Assembly (NCBI GenBank): GCA_030424825.1
Contig: JAUHWE010000032.1
Coordinates: forward strand, 1 to 14,968
Length of the DNA: 14,968 nt
Reading direction: 5' to 3'
Source of the DNA: Verrucomicrobiia bacterium
GTDB taxonomy: Bacteria; Verrucomicrobiota; Verrucomicrobiia; Opitutales; Opitutaceae
The notes under the pieces were generated by a model. It had not been told where the DNA came from. It made no database searches and saw nothing but the letters and a program-made list of their open reading frames with translations. Position 1 is the first letter of the stretch; each line of letters starts with the position of its first letter. A program made the position numbers and the translations under genes. Below, piece by piece: positions 6,705-13,968 of this stretch.

Positions 6705-9566
6705 TCAGGCCGCGACTCCCCGGATAAAAGTGGCTACGTAGTCGACGACTTTTTCCAATACGCGTTTCCGGGTGGGGCCGCGTTCGGCAAGTTTCAAGGG
6801 TCGATCGATGAGCTCTACGATGTCGGGATCGGGTAGGGGCACTTCTCCTGTGTAGACGAAGCGGTCGACGACTTTCTTCAGCTTGTCCGCATCGAGGTGC
6901 TCTTCTTTGCAGAGCTTGTCGAACGCCTTCACTCGTTCCTGCTCCCAGAACGCTTCAAAACTGTCCGGAATTTCCGCGGAACTACGTGCCTTGGGCAGGT
7001 TGCGGTCAATGAATTGCTCGATTAGCTTTCGCTTGCTGCGGAGTTGAATATCTCCCGCGACGGTATCGAGAACAAACTTTCTGATTGCGGGCCGTTCGCT
7101 TTCCTCCGCCTCGTACAAATTAGCCAGGAGGGAAAGAATGTATTGAACGTTAATTACATCGCGATGGATGAGCTCCAACTCAAAGTCGATATCGTTCAGG
7201 ATGGATGTCTTCTCCACCTGATTGTCGGACTTCACCTTGTCGAAAAGATCTAGATACGCGCTTCGATAGTCGGCGAATCGCTGCGCGGTAAGGGCGAGGT
7301 CCTCGTCGTCAAACTCCGAAAAAGATTCCAGGATGTTCCGGAGACGCATCAGTTCGCGAAATATCTTCACGAAACTCAGTTCCGCCTCCTCGTCCGGCAA
7401 GTCTTGCACGCTTCGCACGGTAGGAACCAGATTGAGAAGCGCTACCACTACTTTGTTGAACTGCGTTACGTAGTCCTTGTAAGGCGGGACAAAGATCTCT
7501 TCCTTAGCGTTTACGTTGGAGAACAAGGCGATCGCGTCGTCGGTCTGATCCTTTAGGTTCCGGAATACCACGATGTTCCCTTGCGACTTTAGTTCGTTGA
7601 TGATGCGATTGGTGCGTGAGTAGGCTTGGAGAAGACCATGGTATTTCAAGGACTTGTCGACGTAGAGAGTATTCAGGGTCTTGATATCAAAGCCGGTGAG
7701 GAACATGTTTACGACAAGCAGGATGTCGACTTTCCGCTCCTTCACTTTCTTGGCGATGTCCTGATAATAGTTGTAGAATGACTGCGTGTCTTTGGTGGAG
7801 AACTTTGTCCCGAACATCGCATTGTAGTCGCCAATAAAGGCATCGAGCTTCTCTCGGGTGTGCGGATTGCCGACCTTGCCACCGGTTATCTCTCCATCCT
7901 CGTCAAGAAGCCCGTCCGCGCCTTTGTCATCTTCGTTGGTCGTGTAGCTGAAGATCGTGGCGATGCGTAGGTTATGTTGCCCGGCTTCTTTCTTGAGGTC
8001 GAACATCTCATAGTAACGAATCAGCATATCCACAGAACCCACACAGAACATCGCTGTGAACGCGCGATTGCGTGTTTTCGTATCGTGGTGGTTGATAATG
8101 AAATTTGTGATCGCTTCGAGTCGCTGGTCGTCCTCGATGACTTCCTTGGTGTCGATCTCCGCAACCTTAACGTCTCGACTCGATTGGGCGCCTTCCGCCA
8201 TGCTGTAGCGACCCACGTATTCGACCGCGAACTTCAGCACGTTTTCGTCCTTGATCGCATCGGTGATCACGTAGGAGTGCAGCTTTTCGTGAAAAAGATC
8301 CTTTGTGGTGCGCTTCTTGCGGTCCTTTGTGACAGCATTTTTAGCGAAAATGGGCGTACCGGTGAAACCAAACATTTGGTGGTTGCGGAAAAACGAGCAG
8401 ATCCGCTTGTGCGTATCGCCAAACTGGCTCCGGTGGCACTCGTCGAATATGAAGACGACACGCTCGTCTTGCAGGGCCTCCATCTTGGCAAGATAGGCCT
8501 TCTTGCTGATCGCAGTATTCAGTTTCTGGATTGTCGTGACAATCAGTTTGGTATCGGCATCCGCGAACTGGCTGACTAGTTTTTTCGTGTTGTTAGTGCT
8601 GTCGACGCTTCCCTTGCTGAATCCGTTGAACTCCCGAATGGTCTGGTAGTCCAGATCCTTTCGGTCCACGCAGAAGACCACTTTGCGCACTTCCGGCAGA
8701 CCGGTCATAATCTGCGCCGCCTTGAAGGAAGTCAGCGTCTTGCCGGATCCGGTCGTGTGCCAGATGTAGCCATTTGCCTTTTCCGGCGGCGACGAATTTA
8801 CACGTTCGATGATCTTCTCAGTCGCGTAGTACTGGTACGGGCGCAGCACCATGAGGATCTTTTCGGTCTCGTTGAGCACGATGTACTTCCCGATCATCGT
8901 ACCCAGATGCTCCCGGTCGAGAAACGCTTGGGCGAAGGGCGCCAGCTCGCGGATCGTAGTGTTGTCCTCCTCCGCCCAGTAGAAAGTCTGCTTGAACGAC
9001 TGCCGCCGCGCGTTGGCGTAGTATTTCGTATTCACCCCATTGCTAATCACGAACAGCTGCACAAAGTGGAACAGCCCGTGCCCACTCCAGAAGCTGTGTT
9101 TCTGGTAGCGCTGGATCTGGTTGAAGGCCTCTTTCATTTCCAGCCCGCGCCGCTTCAGCTCAATCTGCACCAGCGGCAAGCCATTAACGAGGATCGTGAC
9201 ATCGTAGCGGTTCTTGTAGTGTCCTTCCCCTTTCACTTGCTGCGTAACCTGGTAGCGATTGCGGAGCGGATTGGCCGAGTCGAAAAACTCGAGATAAACC
9301 GTTTCGCTATCCTCTTTGGTCAGCTTCATCCGGTCCCTCAGAATGTGCGCTTTGGCGAAGACTCCGGACCGCTTATTCAGATGATGGAGCACTTTGGTGA
9401 ACTCCCCCTCGGTCAGCGTCACTCCGTTGAAGGCTTCCAGCTGCACCTTAAGGTTCGCCAGCATCGATGGCTCGTCCGTCACGGACACTTGCTCGTAGCC
9501 TTGACCGACAAGCTGAGCGACCAGGTTGTCTTCGAGGACTTGTTCAGGTTGGGTGGAAAGCGTCAT
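6705..9566 (-). CDS. hsdR: Type I restriction-modification system, restriction subunit R
   Basis: HsdR is the motor and nuclease of the type I complex: it translocates DNA using ATP and cleaves far from the recognition site. The 953 residues show the standard order. The N-terminal nuclease has RYDVTILVNG (120-129, Asp122) and VQIELKRRG (133-141, Glu136 and Lys138), a PD-(D/E)xK centre. The SF2 helicase domain has WHTTGSGKTLTSF (269-281, Walker A), FIFDECHRSQFGD (372-384, DEAD-type box as DECH) and FGFTGTPIF (399-407). Later come VNMFLTGFDIKTLN and LQAYSRTNRI (motif VI with the arginine fingers). A helical C-terminal part follows for binding the methyltransferase. All key residues are intact, so the protein should be active. 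The ATG at 9566 overlaps the fic stop as ATGA (9566-9563), with no strong ribosome site, implying coupled translation. Confidence 0.96.
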   Translation of the reverse strand: MTLSTQPEQVLEDNLVAQLVGQGYEQVSVTDEPSMLANLKVQLEAFNGVTLTEGEFTKVLHHLNKRSGVFAKAHILRDRMKLTKEDSETVYLEFFDSANPLRNRYQVTQQVKGEGHYKNRYDVTILVNGLPLVQIELKRRGLEMKEAFNQIQRYQKHSFWSGHGLFHFVQLFVISNGVNTKYYANARRQSFKQTFYWAEEDNTTIRELAPFAQAFLDREHLGTMIGKYIVLNETEKILMVLRPYQYYATEKIIERVNSSPPEKANGYIWHTTGSGKTLTSFKAAQIMTGLPEVRKVVFCVDRKDLDYQTIREFNGFSKGSVDSTNNTKKLVSQFADADTKLIVTTIQKLNTAISKKAYLAKMEALQDERVVFIFDECHRSQFGDTHKRICSFFRNHQMFGFTGTPIFAKNAVTKDRKKRTTKDLFHEKLHSYVITDAIKDENVLKFAVEYVGRYSMAEGAQSSRDVKVAEIDTKEVIEDDQRLEAITNFIINHHDTKTRNRAFTAMFCVGSVDMLIRYYEMFDLKKEAGQHNLRIATIFSYTTNEDDKGADGLLDEDGEITGGKVGNPHTREKLDAFIGDYNAMFGTKFSTKDTQSFYNYYQDIAKKVKERKVDILLVVNMFLTGFDIKTLNTLYVDKSLKYHGLLQAYSRTNRIINELKSQGNIVVFRNLKDQTDDAIALFSNVNAKEEIFVPPYKDYVTQFNKVVVALLNLVPTVRSVQDLPDEEAELSFVKIFRELMRLRNILESFSEFDDEDLALTAQRFADYRSAYLDLFDKVKSDNQVEKTSILNDIDFELELIHRDVINVQYILSLLANLYEAEESERPAIRKFVLDTVAGDIQLRSKRKLIEQFIDRNLPKARSSAEIPDSFEAFWEQERVKAFDKLCKEEHLDADKLKKVVDRFVYTGEVPLPDPDIVELIDRPLKLAERGPTRKRVLEKVVDYVATFIRGVAA

Positions 9567-10570
9567 GGCTGAACCAAGTAGTAGCGGCCCGTTTTCTGGG
9601 TTCCTCGTTTTTCGATGAGACCTGCTTCGAGCAGCGGCGTGATAATTTTCATAGCTCCTTGGCGAGAGACCTTCAGGTGCTTCCAGATTTCGGCAGGAGC
9701 CAAGCTTCCGTGATCACTGAGCAGTCCGAGGAGATGTTCCTGGCGCGGCGTGAGAGTGATCTTCGCTTTCGATGAGGCTTGGAATTTCTGCAGGCGTAGC
9801 CAAACCCGTCCCACAATCTCCTGCAGGCCCTTGGCGGAATACTCCAGCCACTGGGTCAAATCATCCCCCGCCTCGCGAACTTGGGAAAGCGCGGCATAGT
9901 AGGCAGGGCGATCCTCCCAATAGTATTCGTCCACAGAGAAAAGATAGTGGGCGTCGAATCCACGGCGGTAGAGATCCCACAACGCCAGTGCGCGACCGGT
10001 GCGTCCATTGCCATCGGCAAAGGGATGGATGTCCTCAAAGCGGTAATGAAGGATTGCTGAACTCAACACTGGAGAGAGCTGCTTGGATTCGCCGTTCCAC
10101 CATTCTAGCAGTTCGAACATCAGGGGTGACACATCCGCCGCCGGAGGGGGCATGTGTTTGCCGATCTGGACACCGATGTTTCGATAGGCGCCCGCCCGCC
10201 CCTGATCCATTACGCCATCTGCGAGTAATTGATGCAGCTCAAAGAGATGCTCGTGGCGGATCTTCTTCAGATGGGCGTTTTTCTCGACGTAGCGCAGTCC
10301 GGCAAAATAATTCAGCACCTCTCGCTGGGAACGCTGGTCAGAGGCGACCAGCTCGCGGCCCTCCTCCAAGGCACGAACCTGCTCAAGCGTGAGAGGATTG
10401 CCTTCGATCGCAGTGGAGGCATGGCTGTTTCGAACGCGGGTGTCCTTCTGCAGGTTGGGGATCCAGGATAGGGCTACCGATGCCCCTTCGATCCGCTCCC
10501 GCAGGGCCGCAATCTCCTCCACCAGGGAAAGAAGACCCGGGGTGATGGTAAACTGCGGCTGATAAGACAT
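9563..10570 (-). CDS. Fic family protein with N-terminal inhibitory motif and C-terminal winged helix
   Basis: Fic enzymes usually transfer AMP from ATP to a hydroxyl of a target protein. The 335 residues contain, in order, a Fic_N-like helical part with SHASTAIEGNPLTLEQV (49-65), whose S-T-A-I-E-G-N fits the (S/T)xxxE(G/N) inhibitory helix (Glu56); the core with GAYRNIGVQIG (127-137); and the catalytic loop IHPFADGNGRTGRAL (181-195), a full HPFx(D/E)GNGRxxR motif. The inhibitory motif is N-terminal to the Fic core in the same chain (class II), so activity should be self-restrained. Residues about 271-332 form a winged helix-turn-helix: LTPRQEHLLGLL, APAEIWKHLKVSRQGAMKII, LIEKRGTQKTGRYYLV. 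The ATG at 10570 has no clear Shine-Dalgarno; a TTGAC repeat array lies immediately upstream. The gene is coupled to hsdR by an ATGA overlap. Fic genes are known passengers of type I loci; the target here is unknown. Confidence 0.93.
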   Translation of the reverse strand: MSYQPQFTITPGLLSLVEEIAALRERIEGASVALSWIPNLQKDTRVRNSHASTAIEGNPLTLEQVRALEEGRELVASDQRSQREVLNYFAGLRYVEKNAHLKKIRHEHLFELHQLLADGVMDQGRAGAYRNIGVQIGKHMPPPAADVSPLMFELLEWWNGESKQLSPVLSSAILHYRFEDIHPFADGNGRTGRALALWDLYRRGFDAHYLFSVDEYYWEDRPAYYAALSQVREAGDDLTQWLEYSAKGLQEIVGRVWLRLQKFQASSKAKITLTPRQEHLLGLLSDHGSLAPAEIWKHLKVSRQGAMKIITPLLEAGLIEKRGTQKTGRYYLVQP

Positions 10571-10577
10571 GAAATCA

Positions 10578-10630
10578 GTAAACTATCAGTCAACCTATGG
10601 GTCAACTAAATTGGTCAACCGTGAGTCAAT
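10578..10630. repeat. Tandem GTCAAC (TTGAC) direct repeats upstream of fic, probable operator array
   Basis: On the plus strand, GTCAAC occurs at 10589-10594, 10601-10606 and 10614-10619, with variants GTCAAT at 10625-10630 and GTAAAC at 10578-10583. Successive spacings are 11, 12, 13 and 11 bases, close to one helical turn, so all copies would face the same side of DNA. Read in the direction of fic these are GTTGAC units, the last ending 8 bases before the start codon. A direct-repeat array covering the promoter and leader of fic is what an autoregulatory binding site would look like; the Fic winged helix is a natural candidate binder. Each unit also resembles a -35 hexamer (TTGACC/T), so polymerase and regulator sites may coincide. 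Confidence 0.65.
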
Positions 10631-10963
10631 TAGTTCTTATTCAGAAACGATTACGCTTAATTTTGTCTTATCTACGCTTAGCTTGTCTTAAGGAGCCGAA
10701 TTCATCCTAAATTGCTTATTTTCAAATGTTTGCAGTTTACTCTTATTTCACCCTATTTTGTCTTAGGCAGGAGAAGAGCTTCTAGAGCTCCTAAAATGTA
10801 ACTCGGCTAGAAGAGCAACTATGAGAGCTAGTTAGCTGAATTCTAGACGCGAATTTCTGCTGAGAACGGGTGTAAGTCGTTTATTTACAATGAGCTAATT
10901 CACTTTATTTAAAAACGGCTAGCTGATGCTTAGCTCTGATTCTACGACCGATGTGAGTTTAAT
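10631..10963. other. AT-rich non-coding gap between the HIRAN gene and fic, with TTGTCTTA repeats
   Basis: No reading frame of useful length is open in this stretch on either strand. Sampled 60-base blocks are 33-37% G+C, far below the flanking genes. TTGTCTTA occurs three times (10663-10670, 10683-10690, 10758-10765). The first two are part of a roughly 21-base tandem repeat with the form TACGCTTA followed by TTGTCTTA (10652-10670 and 10673-10690). Small inverted repeats include GAGCT-TCTAG-AGCTC (10776-10790) and AGCTA-GT-TAGCT (10826-10837). It probably carries the fic-hsdR promoter. It could also be the relic of a lost gene or a junction left when accessory genes were inserted. Confidence 0.55.
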
Positions 10964-11752
10964 TTAGTCAACCGGAACCGTTGATTCTCTTTTCTCGGCA
11001 TATGGTTCGAGCAAGGTGAATTCATTGCCCTCCATCGGCGGATACTCTTCAGGCCAAACTCCGCAGAGTTCGATGAGCACACGTTGTTTAGACGGGGCGG
11101 GAGCAGGGTTAACGCGGACAACTCTGGCTTCGAGTCTTCCAGGGGAGTTTGCCATGGCTTTCACGAGGTCATTGACCAAGTAACGCGGAGCCCACCCGAG
11201 CATGTAGTAGTCTTCGGTCTGAAGCTGAACGGCTAAACCGGTGGCAGGATTGTTGAGCTCTGCGCTTACATAGAGATTTTGGTGCGGAGTGAGCTTGTTA
11301 AGCTGAGCTTTAGAATCTGGATTGGTGTGGCGCCCACCATGCAGGAAGAAGCGGGTATGAAAGCTACCATCCGCTTCTTTCTGAATTTTGGGAAAGACTT
11401 GAAAGGAGTCGGTAGCGCGATACCCGCCGTCAATGGCAAGAATTTCCAAGGGATCGGCTTCTTCTCCGCTCAGATCGAGAAGTTTGAGGTAGTCCCGAAA
11501 ATCGTGGCGGCCAGGAGTCATAATCCGGTTTTTGAAGAGTGGAAACAGCTCATCCGATTCGTAGTGCTTTTCCAATTCTGGGAAATCGTAAAGCGGAGCG
11601 AAATGATCGTGCTTCTTAGCGTCCAGAACGCCACGCGTGTAGGAAAAACAGTACCGGCTTCGGTCCGCGGATGCGTCAAGCCGACCAATGGGATACCAAG
11701 CCCGGGAGTCGCGAGCCTGCCAACCAAGGTAAAATGTTCGGGCTTGGTTCAT
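10964..11752 (-). CDS. HIRAN-domain protein with a HipA-N-terminal-like (HipS-like) first half
   Basis: 262 residues from the ATG at 11752, which overlaps the kinase stop as ATGA (11752-11749); the frame runs back to 11827 but that part lies inside the kinase gene. Residues about 7-121 resemble the N-terminal subdomain of HipA kinases: YPIGRL (20-25), YCFSYTRG (34-41), SDELFPLFKNRIMTPGR (66-82), EILAIDGGYRATDSFQVFP (103-121). Residues about 133-232 match a HIRAN domain: LTPHQNLYVSAELNNPATGL (154-173), AVQLQTEDYYMLGWAPR (174-190) and a final strand RVLIELCGVWP (224-234). HIRAN domains in the eukaryotic HLTF/Rad5 helicases bind single-stranded DNA ends. The first half may act as a HipS-like inhibitor of the kinase encoded just upstream, with HIRAN sensing DNA. 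HIRAN assignment is fairly confident; HipS likeness is pattern-based inference. Confidence 0.68.
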   Translation of the reverse strand: MNQARTFYLGWQARDSRAWYPIGRLDASADRSRYCFSYTRGVLDAKKHDHFAPLYDFPELEKHYESDELFPLFKNRIMTPGRHDFRDYLKLLDLSGEEADPLEILAIDGGYRATDSFQVFPKIQKEADGSFHTRFFLHGGRHTNPDSKAQLNKLTPHQNLYVSAELNNPATGLAVQLQTEDYYMLGWAPRYLVNDLVKAMANSPGRLEARVVRVNPAPAPSKQRVLIELCGVWPEEYPPMEGNEFTLLEPYAEKRESTVPVD

Positions 11753-12675
11753 TTTAAAGAAGTAAGTTGGGAAAAAGATGAATTCAAGAGGGAACACGCG
11801 AATTCGCGGGCGAGTGGGCTCATCCAATCGGTAGGTACTTGATCGACGATTTCTGAAAAATCCTCAGTTTTGAGATGATGGAGCTTTGGCAGTGCGGCTT
11901 CGAAATTGGGTCTTAGTTCATCAATTTGGAGGCAACGCTCGATCAACCGAAGTGGAGAGGGACCGTGTTTGCCGGTGCCGTCAACGAAAATAGGGCAACG
12001 ACCGCGTTCCAAGTATTTCGCGACTCCCAATTCTTCTAGGTAACGTTTGCGGCTTTGCTTTCCTCCATCGTCGACGAGCTCTCTTCCCAGTGAGGACGCA
12101 TGGTCGAAACTGGGGGCGAGTCGTCCTCTCCATGACTCGCCTTCTCTTTTGCGGAGGATGCCCCAGTTCTCATGATGGCGGTCGACGTTGCAGATGAGAG
12201 CGTCCAATAGTAGATAACCCGCTAGCTTTTCCTGTGTTTTCCGGCCCGTGTTTTTATCGATAAAGAGATTGTCGATCGCCTCGAAAATTCGACCGATGGT
12301 GTGATCGTTTTGACTCCATCTTTGGTGGGGAGCATAGCCGGGTACGAAGCCGGCGAGAATCTGGTTTCCGAGAAAGAGATCGTAGCCATCTTTGGTGAAA
12401 TTCTCTGTAGCGGTACCGCGCTTCCCATCCATTTCAACGAGTTCCACTCGCGGGGCGAGGATCTTCATCCTACAGGCGATTTCGTAAGCAATTTTCTCTG
12501 CCCAATGCTGGCCCGTATCTTCGGTGGGGTATTTGAAAAGCCATTCCGATTTGCGAAACGGGGCAACCTCTGAGTCGTGGTCGGAACGATCCCGGAACCA
12601 GAATTTCGCCTTGGTTCCCAGTTGCTCGGATTCCAAAACCCACTCGGGATCCACTGTGAATACGGGGAAAGACAT
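11749..12675 (-). CDS. HipA-like serine/threonine kinase (catalytic core only)
   Basis: A 308-residue protein from the ATG at 12675 (an in-frame TTG at 12696 is the alternative). It lacks the N-terminal subdomain of full HipA and starts almost directly with the kinase fold. Visible elements are WLFKYP (45-50) with Lys48 as the ATP-binding lysine; GQHWAEKIAYEIACRM (55-70), the helix with the matching Glu; GNQILAGFVPGY (103-114); the catalytic loop DALICNVDRHHENWGIL (158-174) with Asp165 and Asn170; and LAPSFDHASSLGREL (186-200), where Asp191 takes the Mg-binding place. All key kinase residues are present, so it should be active. HipA/HipT toxins phosphorylate aminoacyl-tRNA synthetases; the target here is unknown. 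No HipB-like helix-turn-helix gene is adjacent. It lies 63 bases after hsdS and is coupled to the HIRAN gene by ATGA. CtkA-like kinase is an alternative name. Confidence 0.78.
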   Translation of the reverse strand: MSFPVFTVDPEWVLESEQLGTKAKFWFRDRSDHDSEVAPFRKSEWLFKYPTEDTGQHWAEKIAYEIACRMKILAPRVELVEMDGKRGTATENFTKDGYDLFLGNQILAGFVPGYAPHQRWSQNDHTIGRIFEAIDNLFIDKNTGRKTQEKLAGYLLLDALICNVDRHHENWGILRKREGESWRGRLAPSFDHASSLGRELVDDGGKQSRKRYLEELGVAKYLERGRCPIFVDGTGKHGPSPLRLIERCLQIDELRPNFEAALPKLHHLKTEDFSEIVDQVPTDWMSPLAREFACSLLNSSFSQLTSLK

Positions 12676-12738
12676 TTTTCTATACTGAATTACCAAGTCG
12701 TCGTTGGCATTGAATTCGATAACTGAATACTAATGGAG

Positions 12739-13968
12739 TCATCTTTGAATGAATAAAACAAACATCTGCTGGAGCAGTCCGCGTTTAAAGGTTTGGGTCT
12801 CAGTGATCTGGGTGGCGACGCTTTCGATCTTGCGGTCGAGGGCGGAAAGGAAATCGGCGATCTTGGTTTGTTCGTCGGGATGCGGCACTGTCAGAGAGTA
12901 TCCTGCAAACGTTGTTTTGTTGATGATTGGTACAGCTTGAGTGGCTGCTAACTCTTTGATGCGAGGAGAATGGTACTCTAAGAGTGAATAGACGAAATCT
13001 GCACTGTTCCCTCTGTTCGGAACAATTGAATTAACCTGCTGGTTCGTAGTGCAGTCTTTGGCTGCCTGAGCAACTTTTCCGATCGTTGATCCAATACAGA
13101 CAAAGAGGCTGCTTCGCTCTTGGACACGCCGCCCCTTCTCATATCCCTGGGAGCTTAGGTTTTTCTTAGTTGTCGTGACAAATCTAGCGTTTGAGATGTC
13201 CGCAGGGGAAACAAACATGTAGTCGTTTCCATACAACTCACAGTCTGAAGTCTGGGGGGTGCCGCCGGTGATAATGTCACCTAGTTGCCCTAACTTTTTC
13301 TCCTCCCAATCGGGGAAGTCGTTGCCGTGTTCGTCTTTGAAGCGGATGGCTTGGGTGAAGAGCTGTTGCATCACGCCTTTCTTGTAGTCCTCCAGCAGGG
13401 CTTTCTTTTGGATCAGTTGCCCAATCCGCCCATCCACCGCCGTCAAGAAATCCGCAATCTTCCGCTGCTCGGGGAGGGAGGGGACTACAACTTTGAGCTT
13501 ATCGAACTCTTTTTGTCCGAGTGTTCGGTTTCGTCCTGCTCCACCAGGAGAGGCTAGGCCTAGCAGGTGCTTTCCTCTCGGACGCAGAAAGAACCTGACC
13601 ATGAAATCAATGTCGGCCTGCTTCTCTTTTGGTGCATACATCGGGAAACGATGTGAGGCGATCAATCCACGCTCTCTCTCGGTTGTTTTCCCTACCGCCT
13701 GTTCCCAGGCGAAGACGATGTTCAATGCGAGGCAGCCTGGTTGAATCCAGAAAACTCGTTTGTTCCCGAGACTCTTCCCAGTCACAGGCTTCTTGTAAAA
13801 TATCCCTTTACCGTGGGAGCGAAGACCAATCTGAGTGTATTGAGTCTCCGGTTCTAACTCTACTGCTGTTGAGCACCTTTTTAAAATGTGCGCAATAGGT
13901 CTCGTTTCCCACGGTTCTTTGAACTCAGGAAAACGGATCGGTGGTTCGATTGTTTCGCTGGAGTTCAT
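12739..13968 (-). CDS. hsdS: Type I restriction-modification system, specificity subunit S
   Basis: HsdS determines the DNA sequence recognised by both the methyltransferase and the restriction complex. The 409 residues have the two-half layout: TRD1 (about 12-164), central conserved helix LPEQRKIADFLTAVDGRIGQ (165-184) continuing to MQQLF (200-204), TRD2 (about 215-362), and the C-terminal conserved helix PDEQTKIADFLSALDRKIES (364-383) continuing to LLQQMF (398-403). The two conserved helices are an internal repeat 199 residues apart. TRD2 begins WEEKKLGQLGDIITGGTPQT (221-240), the common opening of a target domain. Two different TRDs predict a bipartite asymmetric target, which cannot be read from the sequence alone. 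The ATG at 13968 directly follows the hsdM stop (TAA then ATG, no gap). It has no separate ribosome site, so translation is probably coupled. Confidence 0.95.
   Translation of the reverse strand: MNSSETIEPPIRFPEFKEPWETRPIAHILKRCSTAVELEPETQYTQIGLRSHGKGIFYKKPVTGKSLGNKRVFWIQPGCLALNIVFAWEQAVGKTTERERGLIASHRFPMYAPKEKQADIDFMVRFFLRPRGKHLLGLASPGGAGRNRTLGQKEFDKLKVVVPSLPEQRKIADFLTAVDGRIGQLIQKKALLEDYKKGVMQQLFTQAIRFKDEHGNDFPDWEEKKLGQLGDIITGGTPQTSDCELYGNDYMFVSPADISNARFVTTTKKNLSSQGYEKGRRVQERSSLFVCIGSTIGKVAQAAKDCTTNQQVNSIVPNRGNSADFVYSLLEYHSPRIKELAATQAVPIINKTTFAGYSLTVPHPDEQTKIADFLSALDRKIESVATQITETQTFKRGLLQQMFVLFIQR

Noticed and set aside
6664..6706. Inverted repeat GACTTGT ... ACAAGTC around the hsdR stop codon
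   Set aside because: The 7-bp arms are separated by 29 bases and lack a following T tract, so it does not look like a terminator and could be chance.
8757..9572. 271-residue plus-strand open frame antisense to hsdR
   Set aside because: It mirrors the hsdR reading frame, has no recognisable domain, and hsdR has intact nuclease and helicase motifs over the same bases.
9772..10392. 206-residue plus-strand open frame antisense to fic
   Set aside because: Arg/Pro/Ser-rich shadow translation; the opposite strand encodes the complete Fic motif and inhibitory helix.
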